From Flagellimonas sediminis (lineage in GTDB: Bacteria > Bacteroidota > Bacteroidia > Flavobacteriales > Flavobacteriaceae), in contig NZ_JAAAMI010000004.1 in NCBI RefSeq assembly GCF_010500845.1, forward strand, positions 186,001-250,000: a DNA stretch of 64,000 bases. Reading direction: 5' to 3'. Below the pieces are notes generated by a model. It had not been told where the DNA came from. It saw only the letters and a list, made by a program, of their open reading frames with translations, and ran no database searches. Positions within the stretch are counted from its first letter, which is position 1. The number at the start of each line of letters is the position of its first letter. Shown here piece by piece: positions 18,973-27,130 of this stretch. The position numbers were made by a program, and so were the translations under genes.

Positions 18973-20199
18973 ATGCCCATTTTATCTAATCTCAAAAGTA
19001 CTGTTTTCTTATTGTTTTTGGCGCTTTCTTGTTGCAAGGGCCAGCAAAAACAGGAGATCAACACACCAATTGGGGAAATTATCACTCCTCTTCCTGAAAT
19101 AAAAGTGGCCGCAAACCGTACGGAAGTATACCTACCTATGCTACAAGGCAAGAAGGTGGGTATCGTAGCGAATCCCACCAGCGTTATTTTTCATGACAAA
19201 GGGTACACCCACTTGGTGGATTCCTTGGTTTCCCTTGGGGTTGATGTAAAAAAAGTTTTTGCCCCGGAACACGGATTTCGTGGCACTGCCGATGCCGGGG
19301 AACATGTGAAGGATGGTGTGGATGCCAAAACTGGGGTGCCCATCATCTCCCTTTATGGAAAAAACCGAAAACCCTCCAAGCAACAGTTGGACGAATTGGA
19401 TGTGATGGTATTTGACATTCAGGATGTTGGAGTCCGCTTTTACACTTTTATCGCCACACTCCAATTGGTGATGGAAGCCTGCGCGGAACTCGGAACACCC
19501 ATCATGGTGCTTGATCGACCCAATCCGAACGGACAATATGTGGACGGACCTACCATGATGAAGGAACATGCCAGCTATTTGGGCCTGCAACCGATTCCAT
19601 TGGTGTATGGAATGACCATGGGCGAATATGCCCAAATGCTGAATGGTGAAGGTTGGTTGGAAAACGGCAGCAAGGCTGACTTAACGGTTGTCCAACTTGA
19701 AAACTATACGCACGCTTCCAAGTATCATTTACCCATTCGTCCCTCGCCTAACCTGCCCAATGATGTTTCCATCACCTTATACCCAAGTTTGGGTCTGTTT
19801 GAAGGCACCAATGTAAATGCGGGTAGGGGCACTGAGTTTCAGTTCCAGCGATATGGGGCCTCGTTTATGGATAGTACCCAATATGAATTCAGCTATGTGC
19901 CAGAACCCAATTTCGGTTCCAAAACTCCCAAAGAGGAAGGTAAAACCTGTTATGGAAAAGACCTTTCCCAAAGCCCAAGAATGAACGAAATGACCTTACG
20001 ATGGGTTATCGACGCCTACAAGAATACATTGGACAAGTCCAAATTTTTCCTGACCAGTGGGTTCACCAAACATGCGGGAACGACTTTGTTGCAGCAACAA
20101 ATAGAGGCGGGACTTTCCGAAGATGAAATCAAAGCCACTTGGCAAGACGACCTGGAAAACTTCAAGAAAATTAGGGAGAAGTATTTGATCTACGAATAA
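18973..20199 (+). CDS. NamZ-like exo-beta-N-acetylmuramidase (DUF1343) lipoprotein
   Basis: A 408-residue lipoprotein; the signal peptide ends LALSCC, with lipidation at Cys20 or 21. The DUF1343 blocks are clear: VGIVANPTSV, VFAPEHGFRG, FDIQDVGVRFYTFIATL, DRPNPNG and YPSLGLFEGTNVNAGRGTEF. Members of this family (NamZ) remove terminal N-acetylmuramic acid from peptidoglycan fragments in cell-wall recycling. Its start codon is 3 bp from that of the divergent permease, so its promoter must lie inside the permease gene. Confidence 0.88.
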   Translation: MPILSNLKSTVFLLFLALSCCKGQQKQEINTPIGEIITPLPEIKVAANRTEVYLPMLQGKKVGIVANPTSVIFHDKGYTHLVDSLVSLGVDVKKVFAPEHGFRGTADAGEHVKDGVDAKTGVPIISLYGKNRKPSKQQLDELDVMVFDIQDVGVRFYTFIATLQLVMEACAELGTPIMVLDRPNPNGQYVDGPTMMKEHASYLGLQPIPLVYGMTMGEYAQMLNGEGWLENGSKADLTVVQLENYTHASKYHLPIRPSPNLPNDVSITLYPSLGLFEGTNVNAGRGTEFQFQRYGASFMDSTQYEFSYVPEPNFGSKTPKEEGKTCYGKDLSQSPRMNEMTLRWVIDAYKNTLDKSKFFLTSGFTKHAGTTLLQQQIEAGLSEDEIKATWQDDLENFKKIREKYLIYE

Positions 20200-20272
20200 A
20201 TAAGTAAGGGTTTGACACATCTGCTTCCGGCAGGCAGGAATTGTTCGAATGCTCTCGAATTTTCTTGTTGTC

Positions 20273-20321
20273 ACATCGAGCGCAGTCGAGATGTCTCAAA
20301 ACATTAAAGATTTCTCAATCG
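20273..20321. repeat. Dispersed palindromic repeat remnant
   Basis: The gap between the NamZ-like and desaturase-like genes holds an imperfect hairpin, ACATC (20273-20277) to GATGT (20290-20294), around GAGCGCAGTCGA, then GATTTCTCAATCG (20309-20321). The last 13-mer recurs as its reverse complement at 50859-50871 in the repeat-rich region, so both belong to one interspersed repeat family. Confidence 0.55.
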
Positions 20322-20333
20322 AAGCAAAGCTTC

Positions 20334-21182
20334 TCATTTCGAAATTACCTCCCTTTGCTCGGTAGTTGGTCTTCTGTATTTATGAAAGGGTTGCTTGAGC
20401 AATCCAGTAATACTGCTGTTCTCCTTTTCATCGGGAAAAGTATCTACACCATACACAATATCCTTCACTTCCATGGTCATATAGGTACCGAACAACCTAT
20501 CCCAAATGGCAAAAATATTTCCGTAGTTGGAATCGGTATAAGGCAATTGATAATGATGGTGCACTTTGTGCATATCCGGGCTTACCACAAACCAACTCAA
20601 TGCGTTGTCCACCTTTCTGGGCAGTCTAATATTGGCATGGTTAAATTGTGAAAACACCACGGACAAACTTTGATAGAGCATAATGATACCGATGGGAGCG
20701 CCCACGATCAAGACCCCTGCCAAGGTAAAGGTATAGCGTATCAAACTCTCCAATGGATGGTGTCTATTGGCAGTTGTGGTATCTACATGATGGTCTGAAT
20801 GATGTACCAAATGCACCATCCAAAGCGGTTTCACCTTATGCTCCACCCAATGGGCAGCATAGGCTCCAATCAAGTCCAGCAACATGACCCCTAGCAACAC
20901 ATACAACCACAACGGCATCGCTGGCAACCAATTAATGATGCCAAATTGGTTTTCCACGGCCCAATCCGAAGTCTTGAGCAACAGAAAGGCGAGCGGAAAA
21001 TTCACGATGATCGTGGTCATAGTCAAAAAGAAATTGGGAACGGAGTGCTTCCATTTTTTGTAGGGAGTACCAAACAACGGCATTATGCCTTCCAAAATCC
21101 AGAAAAAAGTGATTCCACCTACCAAAATAAGGCTTCGGTGTGAGGAAGGAATGGTCTCAAAGTATGAAATGATCTGCTCCAT
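20334..21182 (-). CDS. Sterol desaturase/fatty-acid hydroxylase family membrane protein
   Basis: A 282-residue integral membrane di-iron enzyme. The histidine clusters are intact: HWVEH, HLVHHSDHHVD, RHHP, then HKVHHHYQLPYTDSNYGNIFAIWDRLFGTY, the standard end block. Four or so membrane helices lie at about 15-35, 48-68, 88-110 and 150-175. The substrate is unknown; members hydroxylate or desaturate sterols, carotenoids or lipid chains. Its last codons run into the interspersed repeat. A -7 element lies five bases before the ATG. Confidence 0.9.
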   Translation of the reverse strand: MEQIISYFETIPSSHRSLILVGGITFFWILEGIMPLFGTPYKKWKHSVPNFFLTMTTIIVNFPLAFLLLKTSDWAVENQFGIINWLPAMPLWLYVLLGVMLLDLIGAYAAHWVEHKVKPLWMVHLVHHSDHHVDTTTANRHHPLESLIRYTFTLAGVLIVGAPIGIIMLYQSLSVVFSQFNHANIRLPRKVDNALSWFVVSPDMHKVHHHYQLPYTDSNYGNIFAIWDRLFGTYMTMEVKDIVYGVDTFPDEKENSSITGLLKQPFHKYRRPTTEQREVISK

Positions 21183-21187
21183 ACTTT

Positions 21188-21195
21188 CAAATATA
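21188..21195 (-). promoter_or_regulatory. -7 element five bases from the desaturase-like start
   Basis: Minus-strand TATATTTG is an exact TAnnTTTG. Five bases separate it from the ATG at 21182, so the transcript would be leaderless or nearly so. No -33 TTG was found. Confidence 0.5.
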
Positions 21196-21203
21196 AAAAA
21201 TCG

Positions 21204-21698
21204 TCAAAATTTAATTCGCTTTTTCATTTCCTCAACAATATTAAAGGCAGCTGGGCAAATGGCCACATTTTTAAGGGTGAGGTTGCTGATCTGTTGGAAT
21301 TTTTTCCGGTCGGTATGTGGAAATTCGCGACAGGCCTTGGGTCTTACTTCGTAAATAGAGCAATAATTATCGGCTCCCAAAAAAGTACAGGGTACACTTT
21401 GGAGCACGTAATCGTTCTCTTCATCAACCCTGAGATAGGTATCGATGAACTGCGAGGGTTTCATCCGAAAATGTTTTGCAATCCGCTCTATATCCACATT
21501 GGTGAAAAGAGGACCTGTGGTCTTGCAACAATTGGCACAGGTAAGGCAATCGGTACGTTCAAATTCCGCTTCGTGAAGTCCTTGCATTACATAATCCAGG
21601 TCCTTGGGCGGACGCTGTTTTAGTTTGCTGAAGAATTTTTTGTTCTCCGCATGCTTTTCTTTGGCCTTTTGGGGCAACCCATCAAGAATTTCATCCAT
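21204..21698 (-). CDS. YkgJ-family cysteine-cluster protein
   Basis: A 164-residue protein with the conserved cysteine set: CLTCANCCKTTGP (near 52-64), VPCTFLG, YCSIYEVRPKACREFP and a late ICPAA. This is the CxxCxxCC...C...C pattern of the UPF0153/YkgJ family, thought to bind a metal or iron-sulfur cluster; function unknown. The ATG at 21696-21698 is chosen because the alternative TTG at 21705-21707 lies within the promoter's -7 element. Confidence 0.88.
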   Translation of the reverse strand: MDEILDGLPQKAKEKHAENKKFFSKLKQRPPKDLDYVMQGLHEAEFERTDCLTCANCCKTTGPLFTNVDIERIAKHFRMKPSQFIDTYLRVDEENDYVLQSVPCTFLGADNYCSIYEVRPKACREFPHTDRKKFQQISNLTLKNVAICPAAFNIVEEMKKRIKF

Positions 21699-21704
21699 AT
21701 CGCA

Positions 21705-21736
21705 CAAACTTATCCAAATTAAACTTTACTCTGCAA
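21705..21736 (-). promoter_or_regulatory. Promoter of the YkgJ-like gene
   Basis: Minus strand: TTG (21734-21736), 21-base spacer, TAAGTTTG (21705-21712), an exact -33/-7 pair. Six bases remain before the ATG at 21698. This decides the start codon of the gene. Confidence 0.65.
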
Positions 21737-21769
21737 TTAAAGTCCCACCTTTGTAAAAACACCAATTTC

Positions 21770-22480
21770 ATGGCAGATGTTTTAGGCAAGGCCGTCATGG
21801 ACTTTCAACAAGGAAACTATACAGAGGACATTAAAACTTTTTCCTCCTTGGACGAGGAGGATGTAATCCCTATCCCTTACCTATTCAGAAACTTTAAAGA
21901 AATGCCCAAAATTGAACAAAAAGCCCTTAAACTGGCCTACGGCAAGGTTTTGGACATTGGTTGTGGTGCGGGTAGCCATGCCCTTTATCTCCAGGACAAG
22001 AGTTTGGATGTGACTGCTTTGGACAATTCCGAAGGGTGTATTGCCGTAGCCAAGGAAAGAGGTGTTCAAAAGACCATATTAAGTCCAATTTTAGACTATT
22101 CTGGTGATACCTTCGATACCTTATTGTTATTGATGAACGGCATAGGGTTGGCAGGGACGCTTAGCAATTTGACCGCATTCCTACAACATTTGGCCTCATT
22201 GTTGAGGGAAAATGGACAAATATTGTTAGATTCCAGCGATATCATCTATATGTTTGATGAAGATGAGGATGGCGGATTTTGGATTCCGAACAACGGACAC
22301 TATTACGGAGAGGTGAACTTTACCATGCAATACAAAGAATGGAAAACAGAACCCTTTGATTGGATTTATTTGGATTATAATACCTTGCAAAATGCTTGTT
22401 GGGCCAACGGGTTGGAATGTGAACTGATCGTTTCTGGTAAACATTACGACTATTTGGCCAAGCTCACCTTAAAAAGGTAA
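21770..22480 (+). CDS. Class I SAM-dependent methyltransferase
   Basis: A 236-residue protein with the SAM-binding core VLDIGCGAGSHALYL (motif I, near 62-76), VTALDNSEGCIAVAKERG (motif II) and FDTLLLLMNGIGLAG (motif IV). The C-terminal part, WIYLDYNTLQNACWANGLECELI, is typical of small-molecule methyltransferases. The substrate is not evident. It is divergent from the YkgJ-like gene; CACCTTTG at 21746-21753 is a one-mismatch -7 candidate. Confidence 0.88.
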   Translation: MADVLGKAVMDFQQGNYTEDIKTFSSLDEEDVIPIPYLFRNFKEMPKIEQKALKLAYGKVLDIGCGAGSHALYLQDKSLDVTALDNSEGCIAVAKERGVQKTILSPILDYSGDTFDTLLLLMNGIGLAGTLSNLTAFLQHLASLLRENGQILLDSSDIIYMFDEDEDGGFWIPNNGHYYGEVNFTMQYKEWKTEPFDWIYLDYNTLQNACWANGLECELIVSGKHYDYLAKLTLKR

Positions 22481-22507
22481 TAGATTCCGATATGGAACGT
22501 TCTATTT

Positions 22508-22515
22508 TATATTTG
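22508..22515 (+). promoter_or_regulatory. -7 element six bases from the metalloprotease start
   Basis: TATATTTG is an exact TAnnTTTG. It lies between two possible starts (ATG 22492 and ATG 22522) and leaves six bases before the second, which supports the second. Confidence 0.55.
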
Positions 22516-22521
22516 CTATAT

Positions 22522-23325
22522 ATGAAAAAGAGAAATGTATTGTACACCATTTTTGGATTGATGCTCTTAATCGGATGCTCCAAGGATTCCGATATTACAT
22601 CTTCAAATTCGTCATCCACTATTGACAAATCAGGAAACCGATTGACAACGGGAGCCTCCGCCAGTGACCTTTTGGCCAATACCAATTTTGATAAACTTTT
22701 GATTGAAATAGGATACGTTTCCGGTCATCAACCTACAACCGAAGCCATTACCAATTTTGAGAATTTTTTAAGGGCCCGCACCTATAAGGAAAACATTGAG
22801 TTCAAATACACTCCTCTGACTTCTCCAGGCGAGGAAACGTTGACCCTTGATGAAGTGGTCGACTTGGAAAACAAAAATAGGACCGAATACAACGACGGCT
22901 CCACCTTGGCCATTTACATCTACTTTGCCGATGCTCCCTCGGATTCTGACAATCCAGACGAAGGGACCGTGACGTTGGGTGCTGTATATCGAAATACCTC
23001 CATGATCGCATATGAGGCCACCATTAGGGATTTGGCCAATGCCAGTTCTGTAGTAACTGTTGCCGATGTGGAGACCGCTACCTTGTTCCATGAATTTGGG
23101 CATTTGTTCGGATTGGTCAATTTAAGCACCCAATCGGTCAACGATCATGAAGACCCAGATGCCTCCAACCACTGTAACGTGGCCGGTTGTTTGATGCGTG
23201 CCGAACTCGAATTTGGGACTTCCTTGTTGAAGACCATGCAGAACCGTGCATCCAAAGGTTTGGCGTCTATTCCGGAATTTGATTCGGAATGCCTGTTGGA
23301 CCTGCAAAAATATGGTGGTCGCTAA
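22522..23325 (+). CDS. Metzincin-like zinc metalloprotease lipoprotein
   Basis: A 267-residue lipoprotein: signal peptide ending LLIGC, so lipidation at about Cys19. The zinc site is TLFHEFGHLFGLVN near 195. Downstream come DHEDPDASNHC and CNVAGCLM; the CxxxxCxM spacing recalls archaemetzincins, with an insert between the zinc helix and that motif. An outer-membrane or periplasmic peptidase is likely. The start at 22522 gives a normal lipoprotein signal peptide; the upstream ATG (22492) would add ten residues and precede the promoter element. Confidence 0.82.
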   Translation: MKKRNVLYTIFGLMLLIGCSKDSDITSSNSSSTIDKSGNRLTTGASASDLLANTNFDKLLIEIGYVSGHQPTTEAITNFENFLRARTYKENIEFKYTPLTSPGEETLTLDEVVDLENKNRTEYNDGSTLAIYIYFADAPSDSDNPDEGTVTLGAVYRNTSMIAYEATIRDLANASSVVTVADVETATLFHEFGHLFGLVNLSTQSVNDHEDPDASNHCNVAGCLMRAELEFGTSLLKTMQNRASKGLASIPEFDSECLLDLQKYGGR

Positions 23326-23333
23326 AGTCTTGC

Positions 23334-23966
23334 TTAAGGGATATTCAAATATTTATGGGTCTGTAGGGAAACCTTCCATTTGGGGTGCTGCATGACATAG
23401 TCCACGATCAAGGGTACCATTTTGTCTCGCACGCTCCATTCCGGTTGTAGGTAAAGGATACAATTTCCCCCTACTTGGGCGGCCTGTTCTTCGGCAAAGA
23501 TAAAATCGTGTTTGTTGTAGACGATGACTTTCAATTCATCCGCTTTTTGATGCACATCTCCCACGGGCAATTTGTTCTTTTTTGGGGACAGACAAATCCA
23601 ATCCCAAACCCCTGTGAGTGGATAGGCCCCGGAAGTTTCAATGTGGGTCTTCATCTTTTTGGCCTTCAAACCTTCGGTAAGTGGACCCATGTCCCACGTC
23701 AACGGTTCTCCACCCGTGATCACAATGGTATCGGAATATTTTTCGGCATTGGAAATGATACTTTCAATGGCGGTTGGAGGATGCGTTTCAGCATTCCAAC
23801 TTTCCTTCACATCGCACCAATGGCAACCCACATCACAACCACCCACCCGAATAAAGTAAGCCGCTGTTCCTTTATGGAACCCCTCTCCTTGAATGGTATA
23901 AAATTCTTCCATCAAGGGAAGCATCAGGCCCTTTTCCACCAAATCCATCACGTTGTTTTCAACCAT
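23334..23966 (-). CDS. queE: 7-carboxy-7-deazaguanine synthase
   Basis: A 210-residue radical SAM enzyme of queuosine (7-deazaguanine) synthesis, ring-contracting carboxytetrahydropterin. The cluster motif is CDVGCHWCD (CxxxCxxC, near 44-52). EEFYTIQGEGFHKGT at the N-terminus and ITGGEPLTWD in the middle are family signatures, as is the C-terminal HPKWKVSLQTHKYLNIP. No other queuosine genes are nearby. It converges on the metalloprotease gene, with eight bases between stops. Confidence 0.95.
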   Translation of the reverse strand: MVENNVMDLVEKGLMLPLMEEFYTIQGEGFHKGTAAYFIRVGGCDVGCHWCDVKESWNAETHPPTAIESIISNAEKYSDTIVITGGEPLTWDMGPLTEGLKAKKMKTHIETSGAYPLTGVWDWICLSPKKNKLPVGDVHQKADELKVIVYNKHDFIFAEEQAAQVGGNCILYLQPEWSVRDKMVPLIVDYVMQHPKWKVSLQTHKYLNIP

Positions 23967-23970
23967 GGTG

Positions 23971-23978
23971 CAAAGATA
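23971..23978 (-). promoter_or_regulatory. -7 element four bases from the queE start
   Basis: Minus-strand TATCTTTG is an exact TAnnTTTG, with only four bases before the ATG at 23966. No -33 TTG was found. Confidence 0.5.
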
Positions 23979-24012
23979 CGTTACTGCCCGTTGATTCCCA
24001 GCTATCTTTTTA

Positions 24013-26529
24013 TTATTGCTTTAGGGTGAAATGTCCCTTTTTCAGATGGAGGGCCCCATCATGGTCCACCAACTGCAGCACATACCAATAATCGGAGGGC
24101 GGCAAGGGTCGTCCATTATAAAAACCGGTCCACCCATGAAGAAGGGGGTCCAATTGAACCAATAATTTGCCATACCTATCAAAGACGGAAAAACTGCCTT
24201 CTTGATAAAACTCATTAGTGATTCCCTTTATTCCGAGAATATCATTGACACCATCATCATTAGGCGAGAAAAATTTGGGTACTCCCACCACCCCTACTTG
24301 AATCCAATCCATTCCGCAGCCATTTTTATCCACAGCAAAAAGGGTATGCAGGCCCGGTTCCACATCTTTAAACACAGAGGTTCTACCATTAGTACCATAT
24401 AATTCATCCAAAAAAAAATCATATTCCCCCAGACCCAACTCCCCATTCTCATTCAGAATGGTGATGGTACCCGTATCCTCGTCATCATCTACCACAACAT
24501 ACTCTGGCAACAGGTGGGGTGGACCTGATTCAGTTACTTCAAAATAGACAGGCGCCGATATACAACCTTCTTCGGAAGTACCTACGGCACTATAGCTTCC
24601 CACTTCAGAAATAGAAATGGTAGCTGCCGTTCCTATTTCATCGTTGGCAGCATTTCGCCAAGAATAAGAGTAACTGCCAGCGGTATTCATGGGCGAAACC
24701 ACAACTTGTCCTCCAGTACAGAATGAATATTCACTTTCCAACTCGAAGGAAGGAATGGGCCATACGGTCAACGTAAGGTATTCCCCCACGCCAAAACAGG
24801 TGCCCGAACCTTCATCATCCACCCGAACGAACAAGGTTTCGGAATAGGGAACACTGTTGGAATACATTCCTATATTTCCTATCTCGTTCCGCTTATAAAG
24901 TGCATCATCTTCCGTTTGATAAAAGGTCACCGTTAAACCGTTTTCCAAAGGAAACTGTGCCATCATATCGGCCTCAGCATCTTGAAGGTTAAACTTGGCA
25001 ATACCATCATTTTCCCCTTGATCACATGCTTGCAAATCGTAACTATAGCCTTCGGGAAATGAAGTAGTGGACACTTCAAGATATAGCGACCCAACAGCAT
25101 GGCAGTACTCCCCAACCCCATTGGCCCTGAAAAAAAGCTCATTGGTCACTGCATTGTTAAAGTTGTTGGCAGTAATTTGGTTCACCTCGTTTTCTGCATC
25201 CATTTCGGTGAGGTAGAACGAAAAGTTAAACGATTCATAATTTGCGCTCAGCAGATAGAGATATTGGGTAAGGTCGAAATTGGTAAACCCATCGGGAACA
25301 CCATCCCCATCACAGTTGGTTAGGGTAATCCCATCATTGATTTCGGGCACCACCTTCACCTCTGCCTGAACCAGAGCTTTTTGACCCGTTGTGCATCCAT
25401 TATAGGAAGCCAAGACATAAAAAGAAGATGTGCTATCCAGAAAAGGAGTCTCAAAACTATCCCCAGACCCTAGGTTGTTTCCTTCAGCATCAAACCAGAG
25501 TACTTGGCCCAAGGTGGCAGTTGCCTCAAGAATAACTGTACCGGGGCCACATCTGGTGCCTGAAGAAATCACTGAAATTTTGGGAACGGTAATCTTTGTA
25601 CTCGCTGATAGGTTCAGCACAGGATCCCCTGGCATTCCTCCATATTCTACCACATAGCCTTTGGGCTGATAATCTCCATCACCTCCTCCAATGGGCAAAT
25701 CGTTCCAAGACCCGATGATCCCAACTCCTGGCGCGGTGACGTGGGCATAATCCTCATCATTAAGGTTGTTGGGTTCATTAGTGTTCCAAAATGCAAAATT
25801 TGGCGTACTGCCAGTATAGTTTCCGTTCCAAAATATCTGTCCTGCTTCCGGACCTGTCATCCATTTCCAAACTCCTTCTGTTTGGGCATCCGATCCACCT
25901 ATCCAACCCGTTCCGGCTACTTGTTCTCCTGTAATTTGTGCCTCAGCGGCCGATGTCACCGTAACCAAATAGCCTTGCAGCCCAAAATAAATCCTGTTTT
26001 GTGCGGCAACTCGGGCATCTTCCCAATTGACACCAACTTGAGGGACATATTCATAGTAATGCCCTGTTTCGGGCAGATAATTGGCACTGCCAATGGTAAA
26101 GGAGAAAAACTTTTCCTCGGTTGGTGATTCTGAAGTGCTTTCAAAGATCACATCTTTTACTGCGGCAATTAGATCTGCGTACAACATGGAACCACCGCCT
26201 GTTCCTGTTAGGGTAAGTTTCCCCTCTTGACTGTTCCAACTAGCTGAAATAGTGGGATGGGAATTTGTCAGGGACAACAAATCAAATCCTCGCTGATATC
26301 CTGTGGAAATCTGAATATAGAAGGCATCTATTCCGGTATCGTCAGGATCAATGATATCAAAATTGGTCACGATGGGAATTGCTGTCAGCGGACAATATAC
26401 TTGGTCACCTTCAGCAAAAATTTCCGGAGCCACATTGTAGGCGGCTTGGGCAAAATCAAGGCAAAAAAGTAGAAGACCCATAATTAAAAGGGACGCTTTT
26501 TTATCCTTAAATCGATACCAAAACTGCAT
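24013..26529 (-). CDS. Secreted C-type-lectin-like protein with T9SS type B sorting domain
   Basis: An 838-residue secreted protein. A signal peptide (to about 30, ending FAQA) is followed by a beta-rich region, then a C-type-lectin-like domain (about 165-290: YEYVPQVGVNWEDARVAA, WIGGSDAQTEGVWKWMTG, FAFWNTNEPNN, the last like a Ca/sugar site). Several Ig-like/PKD-like segments follow. The C-terminal ~85 residues are a gliding-type sorting domain: VPKFFSPNDDGVND...FSVFDRYGKLL...GWTGFYNGRPLPPSDYWYV. It would be exported by the type IX system and kept at or released from the surface. A carbohydrate or adhesion role is inferred. Confidence 0.88.
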   Translation of the reverse strand: MQFWYRFKDKKASLLIMGLLLFCLDFAQAAYNVAPEIFAEGDQVYCPLTAIPIVTNFDIIDPDDTGIDAFYIQISTGYQRGFDLLSLTNSHPTISASWNSQEGKLTLTGTGGGSMLYADLIAAVKDVIFESTSESPTEEKFFSFTIGSANYLPETGHYYEYVPQVGVNWEDARVAAQNRIYFGLQGYLVTVTSAAEAQITGEQVAGTGWIGGSDAQTEGVWKWMTGPEAGQIFWNGNYTGSTPNFAFWNTNEPNNLNDEDYAHVTAPGVGIIGSWNDLPIGGGDGDYQPKGYVVEYGGMPGDPVLNLSASTKITVPKISVISSGTRCGPGTVILEATATLGQVLWFDAEGNNLGSGDSFETPFLDSTSSFYVLASYNGCTTGQKALVQAEVKVVPEINDGITLTNCDGDGVPDGFTNFDLTQYLYLLSANYESFNFSFYLTEMDAENEVNQITANNFNNAVTNELFFRANGVGEYCHAVGSLYLEVSTTSFPEGYSYDLQACDQGENDGIAKFNLQDAEADMMAQFPLENGLTVTFYQTEDDALYKRNEIGNIGMYSNSVPYSETLFVRVDDEGSGTCFGVGEYLTLTVWPIPSFELESEYSFCTGGQVVVSPMNTAGSYSYSWRNAANDEIGTAATISISEVGSYSAVGTSEEGCISAPVYFEVTESGPPHLLPEYVVVDDDEDTGTITILNENGELGLGEYDFFLDELYGTNGRTSVFKDVEPGLHTLFAVDKNGCGMDWIQVGVVGVPKFFSPNDDGVNDILGIKGITNEFYQEGSFSVFDRYGKLLVQLDPLLHGWTGFYNGRPLPPSDYWYVLQLVDHDGALHLKKGHFTLKQ

Positions 26530-26560
26530 GTGATTGTTTAATGCGATAACTAGAAAGATA

Positions 26561-26568
26561 CAAACTTA
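26561..26568 (-). promoter_or_regulatory. -7 element upstream of the lectin-like gene
   Basis: Minus-strand TAAGTTTG is an exact TAnnTTTG, 31 bases before the ATG at 26529. A -33 TTG at normal spacing was not found. Confidence 0.4.
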
Positions 26569-26621
26569 TCCTTCGGAATACACTTTCCATTAATACACTG
26601 GAATTTTAACGATAGCCTGGG

Positions 26622-27074
26622 TCATTTAACGGCAATGACATCAATTTCCACCTTGCCATTGGCCGCAATACCGCTAGCGGCAAAAGTGGTCCGTGCCGGT
26701 TTTTTGGTAAAATATTGGGTGTAGATTTCATTAAAGGCGGCAAAATCGGAGATATCACTTAAAATCACGGTGCATTTTACCACATTGTCCAAAGTCATTT
26801 CATGTTGGGCCAAAACATCCGCAATATTTTTAATCGCCTGTTCGGTTTCCGCCTGCACACCACCACCCACCAAGGTTCTGGTGGCTTGGTCCATACCTAT
26901 TTGCCCAGCCAAATAGAAGGTGTTCCCGGCCTGAACGGCATCACTGAAGGGGGCATTCTGCTTTTTTGGTTCATGTGACTTATGAAAAATGATTTCGGTA
27001 CTTTCTTGGGCGTAGGTTGTGGCCATCACCCCGCTCATCAATAACGACAACACGGCGTAGTGAAAAGGTTTCAT
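26622..27074 (-). CDS. RidA/YjgF-family protein with signal peptide
   Basis: A 150-residue RidA-fold protein. RidA proteins hydrolyse reactive enamine/imine intermediates. The core is typical: YLAGQIGMD, ETEQAIKNIADVLAQ, VVKCTVILSDISDFAAFNEIYTQYF, PARTTFAASGI and the late KVEIDVIAV. The arginine of the PARTT segment (about 127) is the usual carboxylate binder. Unlike cytoplasmic RidA it carries an N-terminal signal peptide (MKPFHYAVLSLLMSGVMATT, cut near YAQ), so it should be periplasmic. Confidence 0.9.
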   Translation of the reverse strand: MKPFHYAVLSLLMSGVMATTYAQESTEIIFHKSHEPKKQNAPFSDAVQAGNTFYLAGQIGMDQATRTLVGGGVQAETEQAIKNIADVLAQHEMTLDNVVKCTVILSDISDFAAFNEIYTQYFTKKPARTTFAASGIAANGKVEIDVIAVK

Positions 27075-27130
27075 AGTTCGTTTTTTAGTTTTGCTTAAAA
27101 TTACCCTATTTTTATCGGAAATTGAACACC

